A stretch of 64,000 nucleotides of DNA from Pseudomonas sp. TH31 (GCF_016650815.1 NZ_JAEKEZ010000006.1:441501-505500); one strand, 5' to 3'; shown: positions 18,417 to 28,748, numbered from the stretch's first letter. A program made the numbers and translations. The notes: a model not told the origin generated them from the sequence alone.

Positions 18417-19555
18417 GGCGTGGCCTCCTGCGCGGTGTTCGCGGCAGGTTTGGCCAGCGGCTTGATCGAGTCCTCGGCACTGACATTGCGTCGTTCAAGA
18501 TAGGCCTGGACCGAACTCAACGTGCCCGTCAGGTCAGGCGTAACGACCGTAACCGGCTGCGTGCTCAACTCGCCAACCTGCTCAAGCATCACCTTGCTCT
18601 GCGGGTTGTCCGCATTGAAGTTGCCCTTGAGCACATCCCGCGCTTCGGCCAGCGCCTGGGTATACACCGGCGCCTGACCATTGAGCGCAGCCCACTGCGC
18701 CTGCTCCAGCGCCAGACTCAAGGCCAGCCGTACCTGGCTCAAACCCTGCCCGGCCAACAGGGGGCGAACATTCTTTTCGGCATTGAAGTCGATGCGGATG
18801 TAACGCGAAACCTGATCCCACCATTGCGCCCAACGACTGGCGCCGTCGCCATCGGCGGTCAGGCCCAACAGCGATTCGCCACGGTCCTTGTACTCCGGCG
18901 CCAGCTCGGTGAGGTTGATCACCTGGTCACGCAAGGCGCCCAGTTTCAGGAACAACCCGGTGCGGTCCGGCTGCCCGGTGCTGCGCAAGGCCACCAGGGT
19001 CTTGGCCACTTGCTCGCGGGCGGCAAAGGCGCCGGGGTCGTTCTGTTCTCGGAGAATTTCGTCGGCGCCCTGCACCAGGGCCTGGGCGCTGCTGATGTCC
19101 TGCAATGCCGAAAGACGCAGGCTGGCCAGACGCAGCAAGTGCTCGGCCTCGGCCAGACGCCAATCCTTGCGGCTGGCGCCGAGGACGCTTTCCAGCTTTT
19201 GATTCAAGCGTTGTTGATCGCCTTGCAACTGCGTCACCAGACGGCGGCGGTCTTCCAGCTCGTCGGCGGCAGGCAGTTGCTCCAGGCGTGCGGTCAGGCG
19301 CTGATCACTGAGTTTCAGGCTTTGTGCCTGATCGCTCAAGGCCTGGACCTGACTCAACTGCGCTTGAGTATTGGCTTGCAGGTGACGTACCTGCCAGACA
19401 CCCCAGCCCCCCACGGCAACCCCTGCGGCACCCAACAACAGTGCAACAATTGCCAGGCCATTGCCTCGGCGCTGCACAGCAGCAGGTGGTGGTGTTTCAA
19501 CAGGTGCATCAAGCACCGGCTGGATGTCATCTTCAGGCAAGGCTGTTTCGCTCAC
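18413..19555 (-). CDS. hemX: HemX, uroporphyrinogen-III C-methyltransferase-like membrane protein
   Basis: This 380-residue protein has a proline-rich N-terminal tail, one membrane helix (about residues 33-53: GLAIVALLLGAAGVAVGGWG), a coiled coil (about 58-125) and a helical periplasmic domain. The HemX family is annotated as uroporphyrinogen-III methyltransferase, but it lacks the SAM-binding methylase domain, so that activity is doubtful. The start codon is GTG at 19555. It is the third gene of hemCDXY, 16 bases after hemD. Confidence 0.92.
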   Translation of the reverse strand: MSETALPEDDIQPVLDAPVETPPPAAVQRRGNGLAIVALLLGAAGVAVGGWGVWQVRHLQANTQAQLSQVQALSDQAQSLKLSDQRLTARLEQLPAADELEDRRRLVTQLQGDQQRLNQKLESVLGASRKDWRLAEAEHLLRLASLRLSALQDISSAQALVQGADEILREQNDPGAFAAREQVAKTLVALRSTGQPDRTGLFLKLGALRDQVINLTELAPEYKDRGESLLGLTADGDGASRWAQWWDQVSRYIRIDFNAEKNVRPLLAGQGLSQVRLALSLALEQAQWAALNGQAPVYTQALAEARDVLKGNFNADNPQSKVMLEQVGELSTQPVTVVTPDLTGTLSSVQAYLERRNVSAEDSIKPLAKPAANTAQEATP

Positions 19556-19571
19556 GTATCCATCCTTTGCA

Positions 19572-20339
19572 TTAGAGAACGGGTACGGGTTGCTCCCGTA
19601 ACGCCGTCAGCAAAGCCGCGGCGTTCGCGCCACGACAATCCACAACTGTTTGAGCCCCGGCGGCACGTGCCAGCTCGGCGACTCTTGGGCTTGGAACAAA
19701 CAACGGCAACCGCGCCAACCTTGGCCAGGCATCGCCTGCCAATTGGTGCAGGTGCTCGAAACCCTGTCCACTGCTGACCACCAGCCCGTTCAAGCGTTCC
19801 GCTTCGATCCGGTCCGGCAACGCAGCCGTCGCATAGCGCGGCAAGCCGCGACGGTACAACTCCAGATAATCGACACTAGCACCAAGCTCGCGTAAACGCT
19901 CAGCCAGCAACTCGCGCCCACCCTCCCCGCGCATGATCAACACACGTGGATCGGGCCGGGCGATAGCCTCGCGCAACTCAGGAAGTTCAAGCAAGGCTTC
20001 GCTGTCATCGCCCTCGGCCGAGAAGCTCACCTCCAGCCCGAAAGCCTCAAGGACGTATGCCGTCGCGGCGCCCACGCTGAACCACTTCAGCTGAAGCGGC
20101 CGCGGCCAACACTGGCTGAGCAGATCGATGCCGATTCTGGCGGCCGGCTTGCTGACCACAATCACCGCACAGTAGCGATCCAGACCTGCTATCACTGCGC
20201 GCATTGTGTCAGAGGGCGCAATCGGCTCTATCTCCAAAAGCGGCAGACAGCTGCTGAAAATCCCCTGCTCGGCCAGCACGCAGCTCAGCGCCGCCGACTC
20301 ATCCGCAGGGCGCGTCAGCAGCAGGCGCCAGCCGGTCAC
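19572..20339 (-). CDS. hemD: Uroporphyrinogen-III synthase
   Basis: This 255-residue cytosolic protein with the two-lobed HemD pattern closes and inverts ring D of hydroxymethylbilane to give uroporphyrinogen III. It begins [17 protein letters not shown] and contains the family motifs [18 protein letters not shown] and [15 protein letters not shown]. The start is GTG at 20339, overlapping the hemC stop by 4 bases (GTGA), which indicates translational coupling. Substitution of the usual TS with SS in the second lobe is within family range. Confidence 0.94.
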   Translation of the reverse strand: MTGWRLLLTRPADESAALSCVLAEQGIFSSCLPLLEIEPIAPSDTMRAVIAGLDRYCAVIVVSKPAARIGIDLLSQCWPRPLQLKWFSVGAATAYVLEAFGLEVSFSAEGDDSEALLELPELREAIARPDPRVLIMRGEGGRELLAERLRELGASVDYLELYRRGLPRYATAALPDRIEAERLNGLVVSSGQGFEHLHQLAGDAWPRLARLPLFVPSPRVAELARAAGAQTVVDCRGANAAALLTALREQPVPVL

Positions 20340-21276
20340 TCGTGACCTGCCTCGCCGTAGACCGCTTTAAGAATGTCGCCGGCGCCCTGGCTCAGCAGAT
20401 CTTCGGCGACCTGCACACCCAGCGCTTGAGCTTCACTGCGCGGCGCACGGGCCTGGGCGTTAAGCAGCAGGCCACCACTTGGATCGCCCACCAGCCCACG
20501 CAACCAGATCTGATCGCCTTCAAGCACGGCGTAGCAGGCGATCGGCACTTGGCAGCCGCCATTCAGATGTTTGTTGAGGGCACGTTCGGCTGTAACGCGG
20601 GTGGCGGTGTCCTGGTGATGCAGGGGCGCGAGCAAGGCGTGGATTTCGCTGTCGACGCTGCGGCATTCGATACCGACCGCACCTTGGCCGCCGGCCGGCA
20701 GGCTGTCGTCGACGCTGATGGCCGAGGTGATGCGATCTTCGAAACCCAGGCGAATCAAACCGGCGGCGGCGAGGATGATGGCGTCGTATTCGCCGGCGTC
20801 GAGCTTGGCCAGACGCGTGTTGACGTTGCCGCGCAGGAAACGGATTTCCAGGTCCGGACGCCGGGTCAGCAACTGGGCCTGACGGCGCAGGCTGGAGGTC
20901 CCGACGATGCTGCCCTGAGGCAACTCATCCAGGCCGGCGCAGGTGTTGGAAACGAACGCATCGCGTGGGTCTTCGCGCTCGCAGATGCAGAACAGACCGA
21001 GGCCTTCAGGGAAGTCCATTGGCACGTCTTTCATTGAATGCACGGCGATGTCGGCTTCGTTTTCCAGCAGCGCGGTTTCCAGTTCCTTGACGAACAGCCC
21101 CTTGCCGCCGATTTTCGACAGTGGCGAGTCAAGCAGCTTGTCGCCGCGACTGACCATGGGCACCAGCGTTACCAGCAAGCCCGGTGGGCTTCTTCGAGGC
21201 GAGCTTTAACGTATTCGGCCTGCCATAGGGCCAGCGCACTTTTACGGGTGGCGATGCGGATTTCGCGAGAGGACAT
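20336..21276 (-). pseudogene. hemC: Hydroxymethylbilane synthase HemC, frameshifted in this sequence
   Basis: HemC polymerises four porphobilinogens on a dipyrromethane cofactor. Translation from ATG 21276 ([20 protein letters not shown]) runs into a stop near 21177. The rest ([20 protein letters not shown] onward, with the cofactor-binding Cys region [15 protein letters not shown]) is in another frame. Adding one base to the CCCGG at 21179-21183 restores 313 residues, the normal length, reading [13 protein letters not shown]. Haem synthesis needs this enzyme and no second copy is visible, so an error in the sequence is far more likely than a true null. Confidence 0.93.
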
Positions 21277-21414
21277 GGATCAATCCGTACTGAATAGATA
21301 CGGCGGATAATAACAGCTCAGTCAAATCCACTTTGACTTGTATCAGGAACTGCACGGCCTCCCTGGCCTTCGACATCCGGCAATCGGGTGTGAAATCCGC
21401 CTGTGAATGGCGGA

Positions 21415-22161
21415 TTAAAGCTGCTGCATCATTTTGCGCACGCCGGCCACGTGACGGCGGCTGACAATCAGCGCGTCGCCGTTCAGGCCTTTGAGGAACA
21501 GCTGGAAATGCCCCAGCGGCGTACGTTGCAGGCGCTCGATACGTTCGCGGGCAACCAGGGCGTTGCGGTGGATCCGCACGAAACGGTCGCCGAATTCATC
21601 TTCAAGAGCCTTGAGCGGTTCATCCAGCAACACTTCGCCGCCTTCGTGGCGCAAGGTCACGTACTTGTGGTCAGCAATGAAATAGACCACCTGGCCCAAC
21701 GGGATCAGCTCAATGCCTTTGCGGGTGCGCGCACTGATGTGGCTGCGCGGGCCGCTACCGGTTTCGGCGGCCGGGCGAGTCAGGGCGGCAAGCTGGACGC
21801 GATTGGGCCGCTCGGCCTTCTTCAAGGCCTCGAGCAATTGCTCGACGCGCGCCGGCTTGACCAGATAACCGACACCGCTGGCCTGCAAGGCCTCCACGGC
21901 GAATTCATCGGGGCCGGTGCAAAACACCACGGCTGGCGGTGTTTCGCGCTCGCACAATCGTGCAGCCACTTGCAGACCATCAAGGCCTGGCATGCGGACA
22001 TCGAGCAGCACGATATCCGGCTTGTGGCTGTCGATCAGCGCCAACGCCTCTTCGCCGTTCGTGGCGCCGGGCTCCATGACACTGTATCCCTCGAGTTCGC
22101 CGACCATTCGGCTCAGGCGCTCGCGGGCTAGGGGTTCGTCATCAACGATCAGGACATTCAT
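21415..22161 (-). CDS. algR: Response regulator AlgR (LytTR type)
   Basis: This 248-residue protein has an N-terminal receiver domain with phospho-acceptor Asp54 (VLLDVRMPG) and acidic pair DDE at 7-9, and a C-terminal LytTR DNA-binding domain (about 145-245: VYFIADHKYVTLRHEGGEVL; RIHRNALVARERIERL). In P. aeruginosa AlgR controls alginate, type IV pili, rhamnolipid and virulence genes with the histidine kinase AlgZ (FimS). Here only a remnant of algZ remains upstream, overlapping the algR start. The ATG at 22161 matches the normal N-terminus MNVLIVDDEPLARERL. Confidence 0.95.
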   Translation of the reverse strand: MNVLIVDDEPLARERLSRMVGELEGYSVMEPGATNGEEALALIDSHKPDIVLLDVRMPGLDGLQVAARLCERETPPAVVFCTGPDEFAVEALQASGVGYLVKPARVEQLLEALKKAERPNRVQLAALTRPAAETGSGPRSHISARTRKGIELIPLGQVVYFIADHKYVTLRHEGGEVLLDEPLKALEDEFGDRFVRIHRNALVARERIERLQRTPLGHFQLFLKGLNGDALIVSRRHVAGVRKMMQQL

Positions 22162-22372
22162 ATTGCGCTGGATTCCTGCGTGAGTCTCGCACAAGGATAG
22201 CGTAGACAGGTGAAGTGACATCCGTCACCGCGATCCACGCTAAGACTGGCGCGAGGGCCAAAAAGTGCCGCGAGACCGGCGGCTAAATTTTCATCTGCCG
22301 GGCGATTGGCGGCCCGGGCCCGCGTTGGCGAGGCATCGCCGTAGGGATTGCTGATACACAATATGAACACCC
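22158..22372 (-). pseudogene. Remnant of histidine kinase algZ/fimS (C-terminal end)
   Basis: This open stretch of about 70 codons ends exactly at the algR start (ATGA-type overlap, stop at 22158-22160). It reads like the tail of a histidine-kinase ATPase domain: FILCISNPYGDASP, then LAALFGPRASLSVDRGDGCH and a terminal beta strand. Upstream of about 22372 the similarity stops and the argH leader begins, so there is no room for a full kinase of about 350 residues. The middle (around RPADENLAAG) looks degenerate. I infer loss of algZ with retention of its coupling end; full confirmation needs a profile search. Confidence 0.55.
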
Positions 22373-22622
22373 CCCTCTTCTTATAGTCAGCCGCAGCGTA
22401 AAGAAGTGCGCTGTTCCTACTGTCCAACTGTAGACGGTTGCCGGCGCGATATTGCTCAAATGAAAAATATCGTTGCGCAATTCCCTCCGGGGTTGCCCCG
22501 AGTATGGGCCTGTACATGAGAAAAAAACGTATCGACCAGTGTCAGCGACAGGATTGGCAACCCTGTTATTATCCGCCACAGCGTTCAACGCCAACTTTCT
22601 TCAAGCCGATACGAGCGAATTC

Positions 22623-24017
22623 ATGAGCACTGACAAGACCAATCAGTCCTGGGGCGGCCGCTTCAGTGAACCCGTCGACGCCTTCGTCGCCCGCTTCACC
22701 GCCTCCGTCACTTTCGACCAGCGCCTGTATCGCCACGACATCATGGGCTCGATCGCCCACGCCACCATGCTGGCCAAGGTCGGCGTGCTGAGCGATGCCG
22801 AGCGCGACAGCATCACCGATGGCCTGAAGACCATCCAGGGTGAAATCGAGGCCGGCCAGTTTGACTGGCGCATCGACCTCGAAGACGTGCACATGAACAT
22901 CGAGGCGCGCCTGACCGACCGCATCGGCGTGACCGGTAAAAAGCTGCACACCGGCCGTAGCCGCAACGACCAGGTCGCCACCGACATCCGCCTGTGGCTG
23001 CGTGACGAGATCGACCTGATCCTGGCCGAAATCACTCGCCTGCAAAAAGGCCTGCTGGAGCAAGCCGAGCGCGAAGCCGGCAGCATCATGCCGGGCTTCA
23101 CCCACCTGCAAACCGCGCAGCCCGTGACCTTCGGGCACCACATGCTGGCCTGGTTCGAAATGCTCAGCCGCGACTACGAGCGTCTGGTGGACTGCCGCAA
23201 GCGCACCAACCGCATGCCTTTGGGCAGTGCCGCGCTGGCCGGCACCACCTACCCGATCGACCGTGAGTTCACAGCGCAGTTGCTGGGTTTCGACGCTGTC
23301 GGCGGCAACTCCCTGGACAACGTCTCCGATCGCGACTTCGCCATCGAGTTCTGCTCCGCCGCGAGCATCGCGATGATGCACTTGTCGCGCTTCTCCGAAG
23401 AGCTGGTGCTGTGGACCAGCGCACAATTCCAGTTCATCGACCTGCCGGATCGCTTCTGCACCGGCAGCTCGATCATGCCGCAAAAGAAAAACCCGGACGT
23501 GCCGGAGCTGGTTCGCGGCAAGACCGGTCGCGTATTCGGTGCACTGATGGGCCTGCTGACCCTGATGAAAGGCCAGCCATTGGCCTACAACAAGGACAAC
23601 CAGGAAGATAAAGAGCCGCTGTTCGACGCCGCCGACACCCTGCGCGACTCGCTACGGGCCTTTGCCGACATGATCCCGGCGATCAAACCCAAGCACGCAA
23701 TCATGCGCGAAGCGGCGCTGCGCGGTTTCTCCACCGCCACCGACCTGGCGGATTACCTGGTGCGCCGCGGCCTGCCGTTCCGTGACTGCCACGAAATCGT
23801 TGGCCACGCGGTGAAGTACGGCGTGGAAAGCGGCAAGGACCTGGCGGAAATGAGTCTGGAAGAGCTGCGCAAGTTCAGCGACCAGATCGATCAGGACGTG
23901 TTTGCCGTGCTGACCCTGGAAGGCTCGGTGAATGCCCGTGACCATATCGGCGGGACTGCACCGGCGCAGGTCAAGAAGGCAGTGGTTCGCGGCCAGGCGT
24001 TGCTCGCCAGCCGCTAA
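22623..24017 (+). CDS. argH: Argininosuccinate lyase
   Basis: This 464-residue tetrameric cytosolic enzyme splits argininosuccinate into arginine and fumarate, the last step of arginine synthesis. It shows [20 protein letters not shown] at the N-terminus, [13 protein letters not shown], and the family signature [12 protein letters not shown] with the catalytic serine loop. I chose ATG at 22623 because it begins the conserved region; the open frame extends upstream without protein-like content. It is divergent from algR and followed by a REP hairpin. Confidence 0.97.
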   Translation: MSTDKTNQSWGGRFSEPVDAFVARFTASVTFDQRLYRHDIMGSIAHATMLAKVGVLSDAERDSITDGLKTIQGEIEAGQFDWRIDLEDVHMNIEARLTDRIGVTGKKLHTGRSRNDQVATDIRLWLRDEIDLILAEITRLQKGLLEQAEREAGSIMPGFTHLQTAQPVTFGHHMLAWFEMLSRDYERLVDCRKRTNRMPLGSAALAGTTYPIDREFTAQLLGFDAVGGNSLDNVSDRDFAIEFCSAASIAMMHLSRFSEELVLWTSAQFQFIDLPDRFCTGSSIMPQKKNPDVPELVRGKTGRVFGALMGLLTLMKGQPLAYNKDNQEDKEPLFDAADTLRDSLRAFADMIPAIKPKHAIMREAALRGFSTATDLADYLVRRGLPFRDCHEIVGHAVKYGVESGKDLAEMSLEELRKFSDQIDQDVFAVLTLEGSVNARDHIGGTAPAQVKKAVVRGQALLASR

Positions 24018-24029
24018 ATCGCCAAAGCT

Positions 24030-24121
24030 TCGCGAGCAAGCCCGCTCCCACATTAGTTCGGTGGTGAACACACAGGTTGTGAACACCAGAGATCCAATGT
24101 GGGAGCGGGCTTGCTCGCGAA
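24030..24121. repeat. REP-type inverted repeat (family B)
   Basis: The arms TTCGCGAGCAAGCCCGCTCC (left) and the reverse complement at 24096-24121 flank a loop of about 40 bases. It lies between the convergent argH and GST genes. Confidence 0.9.
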
Positions 24122-24147
24122 TGCGATCTTGTAAACGCTACAAAAAC

Positions 24148-24807
24148 CTACTTCTTGGACGCGATCATCGCCAAAAACCCTGGCATTGCCGCATCCTTGT
24201 CCGCGGCTATCCGCTGCACATGCGGGTTCTGCTCCAGACGCTCCAGCAGCGCCTTGGCCGCCGGTATCTCGGCCAACAGATCGATACCGAACAGCTTCTG
24301 CCCGACCGCACAGGCCAACGGCACGCTGTAGAGGAAATACAAATCCGCAATGCTCAGGCTGTCACCCGCCACGTAAGGGGCGAACTTGGCGTGCCTGCCC
24401 AACGAAGCAAAGCCCAGCAGCAACTCGGCCTTGGTCTTGTCCTTGATCGCCTCAGGCACGGTCATGCCGAAAAACGCTTCGGGATAGCAGGCGCGACCCG
24501 GCAATTCGATGTACAGCTCGATTTCCTTGGCCAGCGCCAGCACCCGCGACCGCTCAAAGGGATCGCCCGGCAGCAGTGGCGTGCCTTTCTGGCTTTGTTC
24601 GAGGTACTCGAGGATCACGCTGGTTTCGTTGACGAAGCCCTGTTCGACGCCCAGCACCGGAACCTTCCCGCGCGGGCTGATCAGCAGCGCCTCAGGGCTC
24701 GGCCCCGGGTAAAACAGGACTTCTTCGAACGGCAGTCCCTTCTCCAGCAGCGCCAGCTTCACCATGTTGTAGTAGTTGCTGACGGAAAATCCATAAAGCT
24801 TGAGCAT
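24148..24807 (-). CDS. Glutathione S-transferase family protein
   Basis: This 219-residue cytosolic protein has an N-terminal thioredoxin-like domain (LKLYGFSVSNYYNMVKLAL; the cis-Pro glutathione site in GKVPVLGVEQGFVNETSVIL) and an all-helical C-terminal domain (from about 85). It probably conjugates or reduces small electrophiles; the class is not obvious. ATG at 24807 is used; a GTG lies one codon upstream. It is monocistronic and diverges from the small acidic protein gene at 24931. Confidence 0.92.
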   Translation of the reverse strand: MLKLYGFSVSNYYNMVKLALLEKGLPFEEVLFYPGPSPEALLISPRGKVPVLGVEQGFVNETSVILEYLEQSQKGTPLLPGDPFERSRVLALAKEIELYIELPGRACYPEAFFGMTVPEAIKDKTKAELLLGFASLGRHAKFAPYVAGDSLSIADLYFLYSVPLACAVGQKLFGIDLLAEIPAAKALLERLEQNPHVQRIAADKDAAMPGFLAMIASKK

Positions 24808-24930
24808 CACTAGCCTCCAGGCCGTGCGGGGTTGGCAGGTGCCTTTTATAGAACGCTCAAGCGTTTCTTGCCAGCAGCATCACAGCGTTGAATGCAGGTA
24901 AACTGCCCGTCTTAACTTGAGGAGCCTGCC

Positions 24931-25215
24931 ATGAGCGAGCCAACCGACATCGATAGCGACGAAGAAGAGTTCACCGAAAACACGCTGATCGAAGCGATTG
25001 AAAACCAGATTGAAAGCGACAACCCGCCGGCCGCCAAGGCGACCTTCAACAAGCTGACCCTGGTGGGTTACGAGCGTGAAGAGATCCTCAACCTGATGGC
25101 CCACGTGCTGGCAGTGGAAATCGACGCGATCCTTGAAGAAGACCGCGCGTTCAACACCGAATGGTACGAAACAGCCCTGCGCGCGTTGCCAGAGCTGCCG
25201 CCGGAAAAGAAGTAA
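24931..25215 (+). CDS. Conserved hypothetical small acidic protein
   Basis: This is a 94-residue soluble protein with a very acidic N-terminus (SEPTDIDSDEEEFTENTL) and a helical remainder (FNKLTLVGYEREEILNLMAH; VEIDAILEEDRAFNTEWYET). I do not recognise an assigned domain. A strong ribosome site (GAGGAG) lies upstream of the ATG, and codon use matches its neighbours, so it is a real gene. Similar small proteins are found between argH and cyaA in other pseudomonads. It is followed by a REP hairpin. Confidence 0.82.
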   Translation: MSEPTDIDSDEEEFTENTLIEAIENQIESDNPPAAKATFNKLTLVGYEREEILNLMAHVLAVEIDAILEEDRAFNTEWYETALRALPELPPEKK

Positions 25216-25226
25216 GCCCAAAGATC

Positions 25227-25302
25227 AAAAGATCGCAGCCTTCGGCAGCTCCTACAGGGGATCGCATTTCAAGTAGGAGCTGCCGAAGGCTGCGATCTTT
25301 TT
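25227..25302. repeat. REP-type inverted repeat (family A)
   Basis: The arms AAAAGATCGCAGCCTTCGGC and its reverse complement surround a loop of about 15 bases. It lies 11 bases after the acidic protein gene and probably acts as its terminator. Confidence 0.9.
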
Positions 25303-25467
25303 ATTTCAGGCAACCGTTTTTCAGACCCTGACTACACTGTTACCCACCCCGTTATCGGGGAATGTTTCCCGAGGCGAAAAAACCCTGATGCAAGCACTGG
25401 ACATGCCGCACGAGTGGGCTCACCTTAGGGGCGCTGTCGTCTAATTCCTAGAAAGTCTGGAGTCCTT

Positions 25468-25713
25468 ATGTCGCTTACCCCTGAGTTGGTTGCCGAACTG
25501 GAAATCCTCGCCCTCTTCAACCTGGACAGTTCCCAGGAAGGTTTGAAAATCCATCAGACCGCTGCCCCGAAAGCGATTGCCGCCGCCCAACGCCTGTACG
25601 AAAAAGACCTGATCGACCAGCCCGATGGCGGTTACCTGACCAGCCTGGGTCGTGACGCCGCGCAAAATGTACAAACCGTCCTGACCATTCTGAGCGTCCA
25701 GGAAACAGCCTAA
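25468..25713 (+). CDS. TIGR02647 family DNA-binding-like protein
   Basis: This 81-residue protein begins SLTPELVAELEILALFNLDS and continues QEGLKIHQTAAPKAIAAAQR, the pattern of family TIGR02647. The family is restricted largely to Pseudomonas and relatives and is annotated as a putative DNA-binding protein with a winged-helix-like fold. The ribosome site CTGGAG precedes the ATG. It stands alone between a REP hairpin and cyaA. No experimental role is known to me. Confidence 0.88.
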   Translation: MSLTPELVAELEILALFNLDSSQEGLKIHQTAAPKAIAAAQRLYEKDLIDQPDGGYLTSLGRDAAQNVQTVLTILSVQETA

Positions 25714-25895
25714 GCACCACCGTATCGCCCCCGGAAACCCCTTCCATGGGATTTCCGCGGGCATTCTGTCGCCTCGCGATAGGAATCTGACGCCAGAAAC
25801 ACAAATTCAGCTTAAAAGTCCCGGGGTCGAGGCGCTAAACTGCCCGTCATCCGCAGTCCCCCACGTCCGAGCCTCGCGAGCCGGTTTGAGCTGAC

Positions 25896-28742
25896 ATGAC
25901 CCGCACCCATGAAATTCGCCCCGATCTGGACGAGGGAATCGACCGTAAGGTTCTCAGTCAGTTGCGCGCACGTTTTCTGAAGCTTAATGAAGGCCGCATG
26001 GCCCGGGCCATGGAAGGGTTGTCGACGCGCCAGCAAGGGGTGTTGACCCTGCTGCCGCTGTTTTTCCACGTCAATCATCCGCTGCTGCCGGGCTACGTGT
26101 CCGGTAGCACCCCGGCCGGGCTGTCGAACTACGAACCCGACAACAATGTGCTCGCCGAAGCCCAGCGACTGACCCGTTCGTTTTCCTACAAGCCACGCCA
26201 CGGCAGCAATCCGCCGCGGCCGATTCACGGGCTGTTTTTGATGGGTAGCCTCGGCACCCTCGCCCAGGCCGATCAAAGCGACATGGACGTGTGGGTTTGC
26301 CACGCCCCGGACCTGAGCGAAAACGAACTCGCCGAACTGCGCAAGAAATGCCAGTTGCTCGAAGTCTGGGCCGCCAGCCAGGGTGCCGAGGCACATTTCT
26401 TCCTGATCGACCCGACCCGCTTCGTGCGCGGGGAGCGGGATACGCAGTTGAGTTCGGAAGACTGCGGCACCACCCAGCACTATCTGCTGCTGGACGAGTT
26501 CTATCGCACCGCAATCTGGCTGGCCGGGCGCACACCGATCTGGTGGTTGGTGCCGGTCTACGAAGAGGCAGGTTACGACCAGTACACCCACACGCTGATT
26601 TCCAAGCGCTTCATCCGTGCCGACGAAACCCTGGACCTTGGACATCTGGCGCACATTCCGCCAGGCGAATTCATCGGCGCCGGACTCTGGCAGTTGTTCA
26701 AGGGCATCGAGTCGCCCTACAAGTCGGTGCTCAAGCTGCTGTTGACCGAGGTTTACGCCAGCGAACACCCCAAGGTCCACTGCCTGAGCCTGCGCTTCAA
26801 ACAGGCAGTGTTCGCCAATCGGCTGGACCTCGATGAGCTGGACCCGTACATCGTGGTCTACCGGCGCATCGAGGAATACCTGGCTGCCCGTGGCGAGCCG
26901 GATCGCCTGGAACTGGTGCGCCGCGCGCTATACCTGAAGGTCAATCGCAAGCTGACCGGCAGCAGCAGTCGCACCGCGAGTTGGCAGCGTTCACTATTGG
27001 AACGGTTGGCCAACGAATGGCGCTGGGATCAACGGCAACTGGCGCTGCTCGACAGCCGCAGCCAGTGGAAAGTCCGCCAGGTCAGTGCCGAACGCCGGGC
27101 CCTGGTCAATGAGCTGAATTACAGCTACCGCTTCCTGACCCAATTCGCCCGCACCGAGCAAACCGTCAGCCTGATCAACAAGCGCGACCTCAATGTGCTC
27201 GGCCGAAGGCTGTACGCAGCGTTCGAGCGCAAGGCCGACAAGGTCGAATTCATCAACCCGGGCATCGCCCCGGACCTGGCCGAAGACACCCTGACGCTGG
27301 TGCAGGCGCCGAACAAGAAAGAGCCCGGGCAAACCCAATGGGGTTTGTACAACGGCAGCCTGGCGGCCCATGAGTGGGAACATTTCGCGCCGATCAAACG
27401 CAGCCGCCAGTTGCTGGAGCTGTTGACCTGGAGCCACCGCAACGGCGTGATCGACAGCAGCACCCGCCTGGCCTTGCACCCCGGCAGCAGCGACCTGAGC
27501 GAGTTCGAACTGTTCAACCTGCTTGGCAGCCTGCAACAGACCATCGCCCTGCCCCTGACCACCGTCGCCGAGGAGGCGTTATTGCGCCCCAGCGTGCCCA
27601 GCGAAGTGCTGATTCTGGTGAACGTCGGCGTCGATCCGCTCAAGCATCATCGCGACCTGAACATCCTGATGACCACCGAGCGCACCGACTCCCTGAGTTA
27701 CGCGGGCGTGCGGGAGAACCTGGTGCTGACACTCGACCAGGTCACCCTCAACAGTTGGAACGAAGTGCTGGTCAGCCGCTATGACGGCCCTCACGCCCTG
27801 CTCGACTGCCTGCGCGACTACCTCAATAACCTGCCCAAAGGGCCACAGCAGCCGCGCTTGCGGGTCCGTTGCTTCTGCCACAACCGCGCGCAATTCATCG
27901 CCCAGCGGGTCGAGGCCATCATCGACACCGCGCATAACCTGCTGTTGAGCAAGCTCAATCATCGCTACCTGTTTCAGGTCCAGCAGCATTACCACGTGCT
28001 GGAACTGGTGCCCGGCCAGGTCAACCACGTCGCCCTCGCCACCCTGCCGGCGCTGTTCGACTACCTGGGCGAAGAGCTGGCGAGCTACAGCCCGCTGCAC
28101 CTGGACCCGATGGCCCTCGAAGAACAAGACCTCGCGCTGCTGCTGCCGATGGGTCAGCCCGAGTGCATTCAAGTGTTCTACCGGATCACCGAGCAGCAGG
28201 CCGATCTGTACGTGCTGGATGAATTCAACGCGCTGTGGCAGCAGCGCCTGCCGTATCACGACGAACAAAGCCTGCTGGTGCCGCTGCAACGCTTCCTGCA
28301 ATCGATCCTGTATCGCCGCGACGCTTTGCTGCCGATGGACGCCGCCCAGCCGCTGAGCCTCGACACGCTGTATTACCAACTATTGCCGTCCGGCCCCGGC
28401 CGGGCACGGCGGGTTGAAGCCCGGCCAGCGCCGCAAACCCCGGTCAACAAACCGTTCTATGACGTCCAGGCGATCATCGGCAAGGCCGCACCGGGGCAGG
28501 TGCAGGTCACGCTGTATTGCAATCAACGGGAGTTTTCGGAGTTGGAGTATGGCGACCAGCTGTTCAGCGTCGTCGCCCGGGAGATCATCGACCAGCGCCG
28601 CGAGACTGAACGCTACCGCTGCTACATCACCGACCTGGACCTGTCGGGCCTGCTCGGTGATGGTCAAAGCTCAAGCAATCTCTACCTGCGCTACAAGGCC
28701 GACCTGGAGCGCGCCTTGAACGAAGCGCTCGAGCAGGTCTGA
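25896..28742 (+). CDS. cyaA: Class I adenylate cyclase
   Basis: This 948-residue cytosolic enzyme makes cAMP from ATP. The N-terminal catalytic domain carries the nucleotidyltransferase-like motif GSLGTLAQADQSDMDVWVCH (Ser and paired Asp). The C-terminal half is the regulatory region, ending in the sequence GDGQSSSNLYLRYKADLERA. Length is close to P. aeruginosa CyaA. In pseudomonads it supplies basal cAMP for Vfr, alongside CyaB. It converges on rnk with only 6 bases between stop codons. Confidence 0.96.
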   Translation: MTRTHEIRPDLDEGIDRKVLSQLRARFLKLNEGRMARAMEGLSTRQQGVLTLLPLFFHVNHPLLPGYVSGSTPAGLSNYEPDNNVLAEAQRLTRSFSYKPRHGSNPPRPIHGLFLMGSLGTLAQADQSDMDVWVCHAPDLSENELAELRKKCQLLEVWAASQGAEAHFFLIDPTRFVRGERDTQLSSEDCGTTQHYLLLDEFYRTAIWLAGRTPIWWLVPVYEEAGYDQYTHTLISKRFIRADETLDLGHLAHIPPGEFIGAGLWQLFKGIESPYKSVLKLLLTEVYASEHPKVHCLSLRFKQAVFANRLDLDELDPYIVVYRRIEEYLAARGEPDRLELVRRALYLKVNRKLTGSSSRTASWQRSLLERLANEWRWDQRQLALLDSRSQWKVRQVSAERRALVNELNYSYRFLTQFARTEQTVSLINKRDLNVLGRRLYAAFERKADKVEFINPGIAPDLAEDTLTLVQAPNKKEPGQTQWGLYNGSLAAHEWEHFAPIKRSRQLLELLTWSHRNGVIDSSTRLALHPGSSDLSEFELFNLLGSLQQTIALPLTTVAEEALLRPSVPSEVLILVNVGVDPLKHHRDLNILMTTERTDSLSYAGVRENLVLTLDQVTLNSWNEVLVSRYDGPHALLDCLRDYLNNLPKGPQQPRLRVRCFCHNRAQFIAQRVEAIIDTAHNLLLSKLNHRYLFQVQQHYHVLELVPGQVNHVALATLPALFDYLGEELASYSPLHLDPMALEEQDLALLLPMGQPECIQVFYRITEQQADLYVLDEFNALWQQRLPYHDEQSLLVPLQRFLQSILYRRDALLPMDAAQPLSLDTLYYQLLPSGPGRARRVEARPAPQTPVNKPFYDVQAIIGKAAPGQVQVTLYCNQREFSELEYGDQLFSVVAREIIDQRRETERYRCYITDLDLSGLLGDGQSSSNLYLRYKADLERALNEALEQV

Positions 28743-28748
28743 GCCGTT

